Positions 1 through 9,563 of a DNA stretch of 64,000 nucleotides are shown in pieces; within the stretch, counting starts at the first letter, position 1; every line of letters starts with the position of its first letter. Location of the stretch: the NCBI RefSeq assembly GCF_024494695.1, contig NZ_JANHDP010000002.1:310001-374000 (forward strand), in the 5' to 3' direction. Source of the stretch: Natronoarchaeum rubrum (GTDB lineage: Archaea; Halobacteriota; Halobacteria; Halobacteriales; Natronoarchaeaceae). The position numbers were made by a program, and so were the translations under genes. Under the pieces are notes generated by a model that worked only from the letters and a program-made list of their open reading frames with translations, had not been told where the DNA came from and did not search any database.

Positions 1-1
1 G

Positions 2-2110
2 CTGTCGGCCTCCGAACTCGGCACCGCGATGCCGAAATCCGGCGGGGCGTACTTCTACGTCAACCGCGCGCTCGGCCCGCTGTTCGGGTCGATCAGCGGC
101 TGGGCCAACTGGCTGGGGCTGGCCTTTGCCTCGTCGTTCTACATGTACGGCTTCGGCGAGTACGTCAACACGCTCGTCGGCGCCCCCTCGCTCGCGCTCG
201 GCCCGGTGACGATCTCGGCCGCCCAGCTGATCGGCCTCTTCGGCGCCCTGCTGTTCATCGGCATCAACTACGTCGGCGCCAAGGAGACCGGCGGCCTCCA
301 GATCGTGATCGTCCTCACGCTGATGGGGATTCTCGGCCTGTTCACCGTCGTCGGTCTGCTCAACGGGGACGTCGACTCGCTGACGCCGCTTGCCCCCGAC
401 GACACGGCCAGTCAAGTGCTGCCCGTGACCGCGATCGTGTTCGTCTCGTATCTCGGCTTCGTCCAGATCACTTCCGTCGCCGAGGAGATCAAAGATCCCG
501 GCCGGAACCTCCCGCTGGCAGTGATCGGGTCGGTGCTGATCGTCACCGTCATCTACGCGCTATTCCTGCTCGTGTTGCTGGCGGCCGTACCGAACGAACT
601 CGTCGCCGACAACAGCACGGCGGTCGTCGACGCCGCCGAGTTGCTCTTCGGCCAGTACAGCATCTTCGGTTTCAATCTCGGCGTGGTCGGTTCCGCGCTG
701 TTGCTGATCGGCGGCCTGCTGGCGACGGCCTCGTCGGCGAACGCCTCGATTCTCTCGTCGTCCCGGATCAACTTCGCGATGGGCCGCGAGAAGATCGTGA
801 CGCCGAAGCTCAACGAGATCCACCCGCGCTTCGGGACGCCCTCGAAGTCGATCCTGATCACCGGCGGGCTCATCGTCTTTTTCCTGCTGGTCGGCGACAT
901 CGAACTGCTGTCGACGGCCGGCTCGGTGCTGCACCTGATCGTCTACGGACTGCTGAACATCGCGCTGATCGTCATGCGCGAGGCCGACCCCGAGGGGTAC
1001 GATCCGGACTTCGAAGTGCCGCTGTATCCGATCGTCCCGATCATCGGCACCGTCTCGTCGTTCGCGCTCATCGCGTACATCGAGCCCTTCGTGATCGGCC
1101 TCTCTGCGGCGCTCGTCGGCTTCGCCGCGCTCTGGTACCTGTTCTACGCGCGCTCGCGCGTCGAGAGTTCGGGCGTGCTCGCCGACTGGATCATCGACCG
1201 GTCCGAGGAGATGCCCGACGCCGCCGTTTCGGCGGCCGACACCGTCCGTCCGGACGCCGCCGGCACTGCCGTGCCCAACGGCGGGGACTTCCGGGTGATG
1301 GTGCCGCTGGCGAACCCGCGTACCGAGACCGACCTGATCACGCTCGCGGGCGCCATCGCCAAGCAGAAAGGTGGCACCGTCCACGCGGTCCACATCGTGC
1401 AGGTGCCTGACCAGACGCCACTCGATCGCGGCGGCGAAGCGGTCGACCGGATCGACGCCGAGTCCGCCGACCTGCTCGCGCGTGCGCGAGAGGACGCAGA
1501 GACGTTCGGCGCCAGCGTCGAGACCCACACCGTCCTCTCGCACCGCTCGTTCGACGAGATTTTCGACTCCGCGCGGCGGTTCGAGGCCGACCAGGTCGTG
1601 ATGGGCTGGGGGCCCCACTCCCACGGGCGCGCCGAGTCACGCATGGACGAGCTCACCGAGGACCTGCCGTGTGACTTCCTCGTGCTGAAGGACCGCGGGT
1701 TCGACCCCGAGCACATCCTGCTGCCGACCGCCGGTGGCCCGAGTACCGACCTCAGCGCCGAGGTCGTGAAACTGCTCCGCGAGGAGTACGGGTCCGAGAT
1801 CACGCTGCTGCACGCCGTCAGTGCGGACGAGGATCGGGCGGAGGCCGAGCAGTTCCTCGACGATTGGGCCGCCGAGCGCGGTCTGTCCGACGCCCAGCTC
1901 GTGGTCGACGATCGGGACGTCGAAACGGCGATCGAACGGTCCGCCGAGGACGCCACGATGGTCGTGATGGGCGCGACCGAACGGGGTCTGCTATCGCGGC
2001 TGGTGAACCAGTCGCTCGTGCTCGACGTGTTAGACGACGTCGAGTGCTCGGTGCTGCTGACCGAGACTGCCTCCGAGCGGTCGCTCCGGGAGCGACTGTT
2101 CGGCCGGTAG
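2..2110 (+). CDS. APC-family amino acid permease fused to two universal stress (UspA) domains, 5' end outside window
   Basis: The reading frame is open from base 2, so the true start lies left of the window; the first in-window ATG (29) falls inside the conserved N-terminal region (PKSGGAYFYVNR). About 400 residues of strongly hydrophobic APC-superfamily transporter (roughly ten visible membrane segments) are followed by two cytoplasmic UspA-like domains starting near in-window residues 420 and 562. The second ends with MVVMGATERG, a typical nucleotide-loop pattern. This permease-Usp fusion is well known in haloarchaea. It probably moves an amino acid or other cationic substrate across the membrane, with the Usp domains sensing ATP or stress. 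The substrate cannot be read from the sequence. A free Usp gene follows in the same direction. Confidence 0.9.
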   Translation: MSASELGTAMPKSGGAYFYVNRALGPLFGSISGWANWLGLAFASSFYMYGFGEYVNTLVGAPSLALGPVTISAAQLIGLFGALLFIGINYVGAKETGGLQIVIVLTLMGILGLFTVVGLLNGDVDSLTPLAPDDTASQVLPVTAIVFVSYLGFVQITSVAEEIKDPGRNLPLAVIGSVLIVTVIYALFLLVLLAAVPNELVADNSTAVVDAAELLFGQYSIFGFNLGVVGSALLLIGGLLATASSANASILSSSRINFAMGREKIVTPKLNEIHPRFGTPSKSILITGGLIVFFLLVGDIELLSTAGSVLHLIVYGLLNIALIVMREADPEGYDPDFEVPLYPIVPIIGTVSSFALIAYIEPFVIGLSAALVGFAALWYLFYARSRVESSGVLADWIIDRSEEMPDAAVSAADTVRPDAAGTAVPNGGDFRVMVPLANPRTETDLITLAGAIAKQKGGTVHAVHIVQVPDQTPLDRGGEAVDRIDAESADLLARAREDAETFGASVETHTVLSHRSFDEIFDSARRFEADQVVMGWGPHSHGRAESRMDELTEDLPCDFLVLKDRGFDPEHILLPTAGGPSTDLSAEVVKLLREEYGSEITLLHAVSADEDRAEAEQFLDDWAAERGLSDAQLVVDDRDVETAIERSAEDATMVVMGATERGLLSRLVNQSLVLDVLDDVECSVLLTETASERSLRERLFGR

Positions 2111-2170
2111 ACCCGGGATTGGCGTCCGGCGACGGATACAGTTTTCCGGGTGCGCGGGCACGGTGTACAC

Positions 2171-2599
2171 ATGACGACGCCACTGTTCGAGCGCGCGTTG
2201 GTTCCGCTCGCCAGCGCCGACGACGCCGAAGCGACGTGCCGTGCGATCGAACCCTACCTCCCTGAGGGCTGCGAGTTCATCGCCGTCCACGTGATCGAGA
2301 AAGCCGGCGGCGCCCCGGACAAGGCGTCGGTCGAACAGCGCGAGGAAGTCGCCGAAGCGATCTTCGCCGTCGTGGACGAGCAGTTTCCGGATCGCGACGT
2401 TACCACCGAGGTCCTCTACGGCACCGACGTCGCCGATACGATCCTCGCGCACGCCGGCGAGGTCGACGCCTCGGTCGTCGCGTTCACGCCACGGGAGGCC
2501 GGCCGTCTGGTTCGCCTGTTGACCGGCAACACGATGACGTCGATGGTGACCGAGACGGACCGGCCGGTGCTGGTGCTGCCGGACCCCGACGACGAGTAA
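2171..2599 (+). CDS. Universal stress protein (UspA family)
   Basis: This is a 142-residue single-domain UspA-type protein (MTTPLFERALVPLAS at the start, VDASVVAFTPREAGR near the end). I start it at ATG 2171; an in-frame GTG upstream at 2150 would add seven residues with no family resemblance. The usual glycine-rich phosphate loop (GxxGxxxxR...GS) is only loosely kept, so ATP binding is uncertain. It sits 60 bases downstream of the permease-Usp fusion in the same direction and is probably cotranscribed. The likely role is as a soluble stress or nucleotide sensor working with the transporter. Confidence 0.85.
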   Translation: MTTPLFERALVPLASADDAEATCRAIEPYLPEGCEFIAVHVIEKAGGAPDKASVEQREEVAEAIFAVVDEQFPDRDVTTEVLYGTDVADTILAHAGEVDASVVAFTPREAGRLVRLLTGNTMTSMVTETDRPVLVLPDPDDE

Positions 2600-2715
2600 C
2601 GTCCGTCCCGCCGATCGCACCGCGCGACGCCGACGGCCGGGTCGACGCGACGCACCCTCGGAGATGTCTCACGAACGACTGTATTTATGTAGTTTGAGAT
2701 ACAGAATCTCCCTTG

Positions 2716-2898
2716 ATGGTCGGAGCTACGACATCCGGTGCGACGCCGCTGGGCGAGCGAATCGAACTGGTTCTTCTCGGCCTGGGCACGCTGGCGACCG
2801 TCGCCGCGGCCTACCACGCCGGGACGACCGGGAACTGGATGCCGTTGATGATCGCCAGCGTGGCGACGGGGACGTTGGTCGCGCTCACGTCTCGGTAA
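2716..2898 (+). CDS. Small two-helix membrane protein of unknown function
   Basis: A 60-residue protein with two hydrophobic segments (about residues 16-34 and 40-57) joined by a short AGTTGNWMP loop. A TTG lies directly upstream of the ATG; I use the ATG. An AT-rich stretch (gtatttatgtag, about 2680-2690) some 30 bases upstream gives a plausible TATA box for a nearly leaderless mRNA. Small proteins of this form are common and uncharacterised in haloarchaea. I cannot name a function. Confidence 0.6.
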   Translation: MVGATTSGATPLGERIELVLLGLGTLATVAAAYHAGTTGNWMPLMIASVATGTLVALTSR

Positions 2899-2929
2899 CG
2901 GCGTCGAAGCGGCGACTGTCGGCCGCCGG

Positions 2930-3142
2930 TTACCCGAGAAACAGATCCGCCAGATTCCCGCTCGACGAGCTCTTGTACAGCTCTGCGTACCCGCAGTTCG
3001 CACAGGAGACGACTTGGAACGACCTGTTCTGGACGTCGAACATCTTCGAGAGGCCGCCGCCGGTCGTGGAGATACTGTCGAGTTCCGTTTCGGTGTGACC
3101 GCACTTCGGACAGCCTTTCTCGTCGGTCTGGGGAGGGCTCAT
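2930..3142 (-). CDS. Zinc-ribbon protein, 70 aa (nucleic-acid-binding type)
   Basis: The protein has two knuckles, CPKCGH near residues 11-16 and CANCGY near 47-52, forming one four-cysteine zinc ribbon. The core between them (DSISTTGGGLSKMFDVQNRSF) resembles the small DUF2082/'nucleic-acid-binding Zn ribbon' proteins of archaea. I start it at MSPPQTDEKG (3142), because everything upstream in the frame is unlike the family. It is convergent with the small membrane gene ending at 2898 and divergent from the one starting at 3203, with about 60 bases between the two starts. The partner and target are unknown. Confidence 0.75.
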   Translation of the reverse strand: MSPPQTDEKGCPKCGHTETELDSISTTGGGLSKMFDVQNRSFQVVSCANCGYAELYKSSSSGNLADLFLG

Positions 3143-3202
3143 ATCTCGAATGGGAGTTGGCACCGACAAAATCTTTGTGCTCGGCCGACACGTTCGAGTA
3201 CC

Positions 3203-3451
3203 GTGTCGGGAGTCGCCATCCTCTTCGTGCTCGCTCTCGGTATCGGCGGAACGCTCGCGCTGTACGCGCTCATCGCCGGCGAAACGTCGAATCCCGAGAT
3301 CGTCGACCGCGAGACGGCCGAGCGCAAGGCCCGAGAACGCGGCGGACGTCGGGGAGCCGCGGACGGAACTTCGACGGCGGACGACGATACTGACGACCGG
3401 TGGGGTGAACGCGACGACGATCGCTGGGGCGAGCGCAACCACGAGCGCTAA
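3203..3451 (+). CDS. Small single-pass membrane protein with charged tail
   Basis: GTG start at 3203 gives an 82-residue protein: one N-terminal membrane helix (VAILFVLALGIGGTLALYALIAG) followed by a hydrophilic, Arg/Asp-rich cytoplasmic tail. The tail ends in a tandem repeat, DDRWGERDDDRWGERNHER. No enzymatic motif is visible. The short intergenic region shared with the divergent zinc-ribbon gene holds AT-rich sequence (aaaatctttgtg) that could be its promoter. Unrecognised family. Confidence 0.55.
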   Translation: MSGVAILFVLALGIGGTLALYALIAGETSNPEIVDRETAERKARERGGRRGAADGTSTADDDTDDRWGERDDDRWGERNHER

Positions 3452-3503
3452 GTTGGCGACGGACGGCGGATTGACACAGCCGATCCGATAGGAATTCTAC
3501 AGG

Positions 3504-3746
3504 CTAACGAAGCGAGAACCGGGTCGGCGTTCCGACGAGTACCGCAACGGACAGCGCGAGCATCGCGAGGTAGACCCCGACGATCAGCGGTCGGAACCAC
3601 GGCGTGGCGTCCTACCCGATCGCCGGCGCGATCCCGAGCGACGCCGCCGATCCGCCGGCCAACGCCTTCGCGTCTTGCTCGCCGAGATCCGCTCGCGTAG
3701 CGAAGTAGGTCGGGACGAACAGCGCGAGCGGGCCGATCAGGAGCAC
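3504..3746 (-). pseudogene. Broken small membrane protein gene with an in-frame TAG
   Basis: Reading the minus strand from GTG 3746 gives 44 residues containing a hydrophobic helix (VLLIGPLALFVPTYFATRADLG), then TAG at 3614-3612. The same frame then continues for 35 more sensible residues with a second helix (PLIVGVYLAMLALSVAVLV) to a proper TAG at 3506-3504. Codon use and hydrophobic pattern are continuous across the stop, so this looks like one protein of about 80 residues interrupted by a nonsense mutation or a base-call error. No amber-suppression system is visible in the window and haloarchaea are not known to use pyrrolysine. It lies just downstream of atpB, where atpD is often found, but it is not an AtpD relic, which would be hydrophilic coiled coil. 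Confidence 0.6.
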
Positions 3747-3796
3747 TGCGACGCGGACGTACGGCAGTTGCGCCGTACGTTACGCTACACAGAGGT

Positions 3797-3816
3797 AAAA
3801 ATGAAAACGACGAAAA
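3797..3816 (-). terminator. T-rich transcription terminator after the ATP synthase operon
   Basis: Just past the atpB stop codon the minus strand reads three T runs in close succession (TTTTC, GTTTTC, ATTTTT). Archaeal termination depends on such oligo-T tracts. The position suits the end of the operon and separates it from the broken membrane gene. Confidence 0.55.
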
Positions 3817-3829
3817 TCTGCGTCGCCGA

Positions 3830-5257
<1,428 letters not shown>

Positions 5258-5259
5258 TG

Positions 5260-7020
5260 TTAGTACAGCTCCCGGAGCTGGTTCGCGATGTCGTCTTCGA
5301 GGTCGCTGATGAACTCCTCGTAGTCCTCGGCGACGCCCATGCGGTTGAGCTGCGGGGCGGCGTCGATGTCCTGGATCTCCTCGACGGGGACGCCGGCTTC
5401 CAGCGCCTCGAACGCCTCGTCGTTGAACGTCTCGATCGCCTGGAGCATCCGGTAGGTCTTGGTCGGCTCGCAGTACGTGTCCGTCGGGTGGAACGCGTTT
5501 TGCTGGAGCCACGCCTCGCGGAGGTAGCGAGCGACCTCGAGGGTCAGCTGCTGGTCCTCCGGCAGGGCGTCCTTGCCGACGAGCTGGACGATCTCTTGGA
5601 GTTCGTCCTCCTCGTCGAGCACGTCGATCGCCCACTGGCGCAGCTCGGGGTAGTCCTGGGCGACGTTGTCGCGGTACCACGGGTCCAGCTGGTCCCGGTA
5701 CAGCGAGTACGACTCGTTCCAGTTGATAGAGGGGAAGTGCCGACGCTCCGCGCGGTCGGCGTCGAGCGCCCAGAACGTCTTGACGATGCGCAGCGTGTTC
5801 TGGGTGACCGGTTCCGAGAAGTCACCGCCGGGCGGGGAGACGGCGCCGATCGCCGACACCGACCCCTCGCGGCCGTTGAGGTTCTCGAACTTGCCGGCGC
5901 GCTCGTAGAACTCCGCCAGGCGAGCGGCGAGGTACGCGGGGTACCCCTCCTCGCCGGGCATCTCCTCGAGTCGCGAGGAGATCTCGCGCATGGCCTCGGC
6001 CCACCGCGAGGTGGAGTCGGCCATCAGCGCGACGTCGTACCCCATGTCGCGGTAGAACTCCGCGATGGTGATTCCGGTGTAGATGCAGGACTCCCGGGCG
6101 GCGACGGGCATGTTCGAGGTGTTCGCGATGAGGCAGGTGCGGCTCATCAGCGGCTTGCCCGTCTTCGGGTCTTCCAGTTCGGGGAAGTCCTCGATCACTT
6201 CCGTCATCTCGTTGCCGCGCTCGCCGCAGCCGACGTAGACGACGATGTCGGCGTCGGCCCACTTGGCGAGCTGGTGCTGGGTGACGGTCTTGCCCGAGCC
6301 GAACGGACCGGGAATCGCGGCCGTCCCGCCCTTGGCGATCGGGAACAGGCCGTCGAGGATGCGCTGCCCCGAAACGAGCGGGGTCCGGGGCGTGCGCTTC
6401 TCCTCGGCCGGGCGCTGCTCGCGCACCGGCCACTCCTGGCGCATCTGGACCTCCTCACCGTTGTCGAGCTTGACGACCGTCTCCTCGACGTCGAAGGTGC
6501 CCGACTCGACGGCGGCGACCTCGCCACCCTCGTAGTCCGGCGGTACCATTACCTTGTGCTCGATGCTCTCTGTCTCGGGGACGGTCCCGACGACGTCGGT
6601 CGGGCCCACTTCGTCGCCTTCCTCGACCTCGGGAGAGAACTCCCAGGTCTTGTCCAGGTCGATCCCCGGCGCGTCGACGCCGCGGTCGAGGAACGCGCCC
6701 ATCTTGTCTTCGAGCACCTCGAGCGGGCGCTGGACGCCGTCGTAGATGGAGTCCAGCATTCCCGGTCCGAGGTCGACGCTCAGGGGTTCGCCAGTGTTCT
6801 CGACGGGTTCGCCCGGCCCGACGCCGGACGTCTCCTCGTACACCTGAATCGTCGTGATGTTGCCTTCGATCTCGATGACCTCTCCCATCAGCCCCTCGTG
6901 ACCGACGTAGACGACGTCGTTCATCCGGGCGTCGAGGTCCGTCGCGGTCACGACAGGGCCGCTCACGCTGTCGATGACGCCGTCCTCGCGGACGGAGTCT
7001 GTGTCTGTTGCTTGACTCAT
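5260..7020 (-). CDS. atpA: A-type ATP synthase subunit A (catalytic)
   Basis: A 586-residue catalytic subunit of the A1 head. It has the beta-barrel N-terminus ([24 protein letters not shown]), the non-homologous insert, and a Walker A loop PFGSGKTV, then [16 protein letters not shown] and a helical C-terminus. The length is normal for an intein-free archaeal AtpA. It hydrolyses or makes ATP, coupled to ion flow through the K ring. It lies three bases after atpF and two before atpB, so translation is probably coupled. A long open frame on the opposite strand here is a GC-skew shadow. Confidence 0.98.
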   Translation of the reverse strand: MSQATDTDSVREDGVIDSVSGPVVTATDLDARMNDVVYVGHEGLMGEVIEIEGNITTIQVYEETSGVGPGEPVENTGEPLSVDLGPGMLDSIYDGVQRPLEVLEDKMGAFLDRGVDAPGIDLDKTWEFSPEVEEGDEVGPTDVVGTVPETESIEHKVMVPPDYEGGEVAAVESGTFDVEETVVKLDNGEEVQMRQEWPVREQRPAEEKRTPRTPLVSGQRILDGLFPIAKGGTAAIPGPFGSGKTVTQHQLAKWADADIVVYVGCGERGNEMTEVIEDFPELEDPKTGKPLMSRTCLIANTSNMPVAARESCIYTGITIAEFYRDMGYDVALMADSTSRWAEAMREISSRLEEMPGEEGYPAYLAARLAEFYERAGKFENLNGREGSVSAIGAVSPPGGDFSEPVTQNTLRIVKTFWALDADRAERRHFPSINWNESYSLYRDQLDPWYRDNVAQDYPELRQWAIDVLDEEDELQEIVQLVGKDALPEDQQLTLEVARYLREAWLQQNAFHPTDTYCEPTKTYRMLQAIETFNDEAFEALEAGVPVEEIQDIDAAPQLNRMGVAEDYEEFISDLEDDIANQLRELY

Positions 7021-7023
7021 GAT

Positions 7024-7353
7024 TTAGCTCTCGTCTTCCTCCATCAGGTCGATACCGATCGCTCGCTTGATCTTCTCGCGCAGCCCGCCGCTGCCCGCGC
7101 CGCCACCGAGGGTGACGACGACCGGTTCCACGCTCGTCTCGACGTCCTGTCGGACGCCCCGCGAGAGGTGTTCCAGATCGTCGTCGTGCATGACGACGAT
7201 GCCGACGCCCTCGTCGGTGAGGACGTTCTCGACGGCGTCGTCGAGCGCCTCGGCTTTCTCCTCGTCGGGGACGTTCTCGAACTTGCGGACGCCGGCCAGC
7301 CGGAAGCCGGTCGTGAAGTCCGGACTGCCGACGACGGCGATCTCCTGGCTCAT
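7024..7353 (-). CDS. atpF: A-type ATP synthase subunit F
   Basis: A 109-residue central-stalk subunit (MSQEIAVVGSPDFTTGFRLAGVRKFENV), with the Rossmann-like fold typical of archaeal and vacuolar subunit F and a C-terminal helix (REKIKRAIGIDLM). It links the central rotor to the A1 head and modulates activity. Its start codon overlaps the end of atpC by four bases, and atpA begins three bases after its stop. Normal family length. Confidence 0.95.
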   Translation of the reverse strand: MSQEIAVVGSPDFTTGFRLAGVRKFENVPDEEKAEALDDAVENVLTDEGVGIVVMHDDDLEHLSRGVRQDVETSVEPVVVTLGGGAGSGGLREKIKRAIGIDLMEEDES

Positions 7354-8414
7354 AGTATCACCAGCTCTTCCTCGATCTCTGACTCGTCGAGACCGGCCTC
7401 GCGACCGCGCGCGATCGCGCGGACGTTCTCGACCTCGCGCTCCTTGGCGAGGATGTACGACAGTACCGCGGCGATCGACACCGGGTAGACGTTCGAGAGC
7501 CGGTCGGAGTACTCCAGCAGCGCCGCCTCCAAGGCGTGCTCGAACCCGATCAGGCTCTCGGCGCCCTCGAGCTCGTCGAGCGCGACGTCTAACTCGTCGC
7601 CGTAGTGGCTGTCGCGGATGTGGGCGACGAGCTCGTCGAAGTTCCCAACGAGCTGTCGTAGCTCCCGCTCGTCGAAGAGCGTTCCGCCCTCGATGAAGAA
7701 CTCCGCCGGATCGATGTCGGCGCCGGTCCGCGCGAGCCGCAGCGCGTTCCGGGCGTTCCGGAAGTCGATCTCCGCTTCGAGGAACTCGACGTAGCGGGCT
7801 CTCGGCCCCTCGGCGTTCGGGCCGACGCTGACGTCCGACAGCAGTAGTTCGTAGAACGCGCGGTCCGCGGCGTTTTCGAGCGGGACGAGCAGCCCCTCGG
7901 CCTCGAACGCCTCGTAGGCGCCGTCGAGGGGCTCGTGGAACACCGTCCCGTCGAGCAGCTCGATGGCGTCCTCGACGCTACCGGCTTCCGAGAGCCGGTC
8001 GAGCAGTCGGTCGTCGAACTCGCCGGCGCGGATGTAGTCGGCCTGGATCGCCTCGGCGTCGGCGTCGGTGTAGATGCCGCGCAGCGCCGTCTTGACGTTC
8101 CAGACGTCGAACTTCCGGAGGTAGCGCGCGATCAGGTCGTACAGCGTCCCCTCGGACCACTCCAGCAGGTCGTCGAAGTGCTTCGCGAGGTTGGCGTGCA
8201 GCGCGTACTCGATCAGGTCGACGCCGTCGTAGCGCGACCCGAGCGAGTTGATCTCGCGCTCGTACTCGCTTTCTTCCATGAACCGCGCGATCCCGCCGGG
8301 GCCCATCCGCACCAGCTTGCGGTAGTCCTCGTCGCCGAACAGCTTCTGTCGCCGGGAGCGAACGCGGGCGTTCACGTACTCCGGGTTCGAGGCACCGTGC
8401 TGGCTCGTACTCAT
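7350..8414 (-). CDS. atpC: A-type ATP synthase subunit C (V-type d homologue)
   Basis: A 354-residue, mostly helical subunit with the family features ALRGIYTDADAEAIQ and NVRAIARGREAGLDESEIEEELVIL at the C-terminus. It forms the funnel joining the central stalk to the membrane K ring. It overlaps the end of atpE and the start of atpF by four bases each, so all three are translationally coupled. Its length agrees with other haloarchaeal AtpC proteins. Confidence 0.95.
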   Translation of the reverse strand: MSTSQHGASNPEYVNARVRSRRQKLFGDEDYRKLVRMGPGGIARFMEESEYEREINSLGSRYDGVDLIEYALHANLAKHFDDLLEWSEGTLYDLIARYLRKFDVWNVKTALRGIYTDADAEAIQADYIRAGEFDDRLLDRLSEAGSVEDAIELLDGTVFHEPLDGAYEAFEAEGLLVPLENAADRAFYELLLSDVSVGPNAEGPRARYVEFLEAEIDFRNARNALRLARTGADIDPAEFFIEGGTLFDERELRQLVGNFDELVAHIRDSHYGDELDVALDELEGAESLIGFEHALEAALLEYSDRLSNVYPVSIAAVLSYILAKEREVENVRAIARGREAGLDESEIEEELVIL

Positions 8415-8992
8415 TGTTCGAAGAGTCGCGAGCTGATCTCTCGCAGGTTGTCTTCCCAGACGTCCTCGAGCACGGAGTCGAACGTGTTGTTCACGCGCAG
8501 TCGGCTCGACTCGCTCTCGACGACGACGCCGCCGAGACAGTCGTACTCCCCGCCGTACTCGAACCCGTCGTAGTCTTCGAGGATCTCTTTCAGGAGCTCC
8601 TCGTCGTCGGGCCGAGCGTAGACGACCACGTCGTCCGCGTCGTCGAACTCCGGCTCGGCGGCCTCGAGCAGCGCGCGGGTCAGCTCCTCGCGCTCGTCGC
8701 CGCCCAGCTCGGCAAGCTCGGATTCGACGGTCTCGCGGACCGACTCGAGCGTGTCGCGTCGGGCTTCGAGGCGCTGTTGCTTGGCCTCCAGCTTCGCGCT
8801 GGAGAGCTTCTGTTCGCGCTCCTGAGTGACCTGTCGCTCGGCCTCTTCCTCGGCCTCGGCGACGATCTCGTCGGCCTCGGCCTGAGCCTCGTCGACGATC
8901 TCCTCGGCGCGGGCTTCGCCCTCCTCGCGGATATCCTCCGCACGCGCGCGGGCTTCGTCTCGAATGTCCTCAACGACTGTATCCAGACTCAT
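8411..8992 (-). CDS. atpE: A-type ATP synthase subunit E (peripheral stalk)
   Basis: A 193-residue protein with an N-terminal coiled coil rich in Glu, Ala and Arg (residues about 1-85) and a C-terminal globular domain (LRVNNTFDSVLEDVWEDNLREISSRLFEQ). It pairs with subunit H to form the peripheral stalk that holds the A3B3 head still. It starts 21 bases after atpK ends and overlaps atpC by four bases. Confidence 0.95.
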   Translation of the reverse strand: MSLDTVVEDIRDEARARAEDIREEGEARAEEIVDEAQAEADEIVAEAEEEAERQVTQEREQKLSSAKLEAKQQRLEARRDTLESVRETVESELAELGGDEREELTRALLEAAEPEFDDADDVVVYARPDDEELLKEILEDYDGFEYGGEYDCLGGVVVESESSRLRVNNTFDSVLEDVWEDNLREISSRLFEQ

Positions 8993-9013
8993 TGTAAGAA
9001 ATGGGGGTGCGGT

Positions 9014-9292
9014 TTAGACGAAGAGCGCGACGAGCGCGAAGATCACCAGCGTCTCGGGCAGGACCGTCAGAACGATCCCGATACCCGTAGAGATGGAGTC
9101 TTCGGCGAGTGCGCCGACTGCGGCGGCGCCGATACCGCGCTCGGCGTAGCCCGCGCCGATCGCGGCGAGGCCGATACCGATCGCAGCTGCAGCGCCCTGG
9201 CGAAGGGCCGGCTCGTGGTTGACCGTGGTCTGGGAACCGTCCTGAAGGACGGTGAGGCTGTCGACTAGTGCGGGTGCGATGGTTTCGATCAT
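9014..9292 (-). CDS. atpK: A-type ATP synthase subunit K (membrane rotor ring proteolipid)
   Basis: A 92-residue hairpin proteolipid. A hydrophilic N-terminus is followed by two glycine/alanine-rich membrane helices (GAAAAIGIGLAAIGAGYAERGIGAAAVGALAED and a C-terminal helix ending PETLVIFALVALFV). The ion-binding glutamate is in VLPETLVIF of helix 2. The ring of K subunits carries the translocated ion. It is needed in many copies, which fits the separate promoter seen upstream in the 271-base gap to atpI. Confidence 0.95.
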   Translation of the reverse strand: MIETIAPALVDSLTVLQDGSQTTVNHEPALRQGAAAAIGIGLAAIGAGYAERGIGAAAVGALAEDSISTGIGIVLTVLPETLVIFALVALFV

Positions 9293-9344
9293 GATTATGT
9301 GTACCTCGTGGCTTCGGACAGTCCGTACTTCTCCCCACAGAGTT

Positions 9345-9350
9345 CATAAA
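9345..9350 (-). promoter_or_regulatory. Candidate internal promoter (TATA-like) for atpK and downstream ATPase genes
   Basis: The minus strand reads GGAAGCTTTATGAAC about 55 bases upstream of the atpK ATG, in the only large gap of the operon. A start site about 26 bases downstream would leave a leader of roughly 30 bases. The match is by eye; no transcript data are available. Confidence 0.4.
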
Positions 9351-9540
9351 GCTTCCCAAACGAAACGGCCGATTTCGGGCTTCTAACCGCTAACAGCGGG
9401 CTTCGACGGGTATTATACTTTCGATACAATCTCAGTTCGTGACAGTAGGATGAACGATATGCGGACGCGGTTACGAGTTGAAGCGAGAGGCCTTCTCACC
9501 TGCCGTGCGGCGGCGCCGCTGTCGAGCCGACGCCGAGCAG

Positions 9541-9546
9541 AAAAAA
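9541..9546 (-). terminator. Oligo-T tract after atpI
   Basis: The minus strand has a run of six T's about 18 bases past the atpI stop codon. Together with the internal promoter before atpK it suggests that H-I and K-E-C-F-A-B can be transcribed as partly separate units. Confidence 0.5.
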
Positions 9547-9563
9547 TCGACCGCGGCGAGGCG

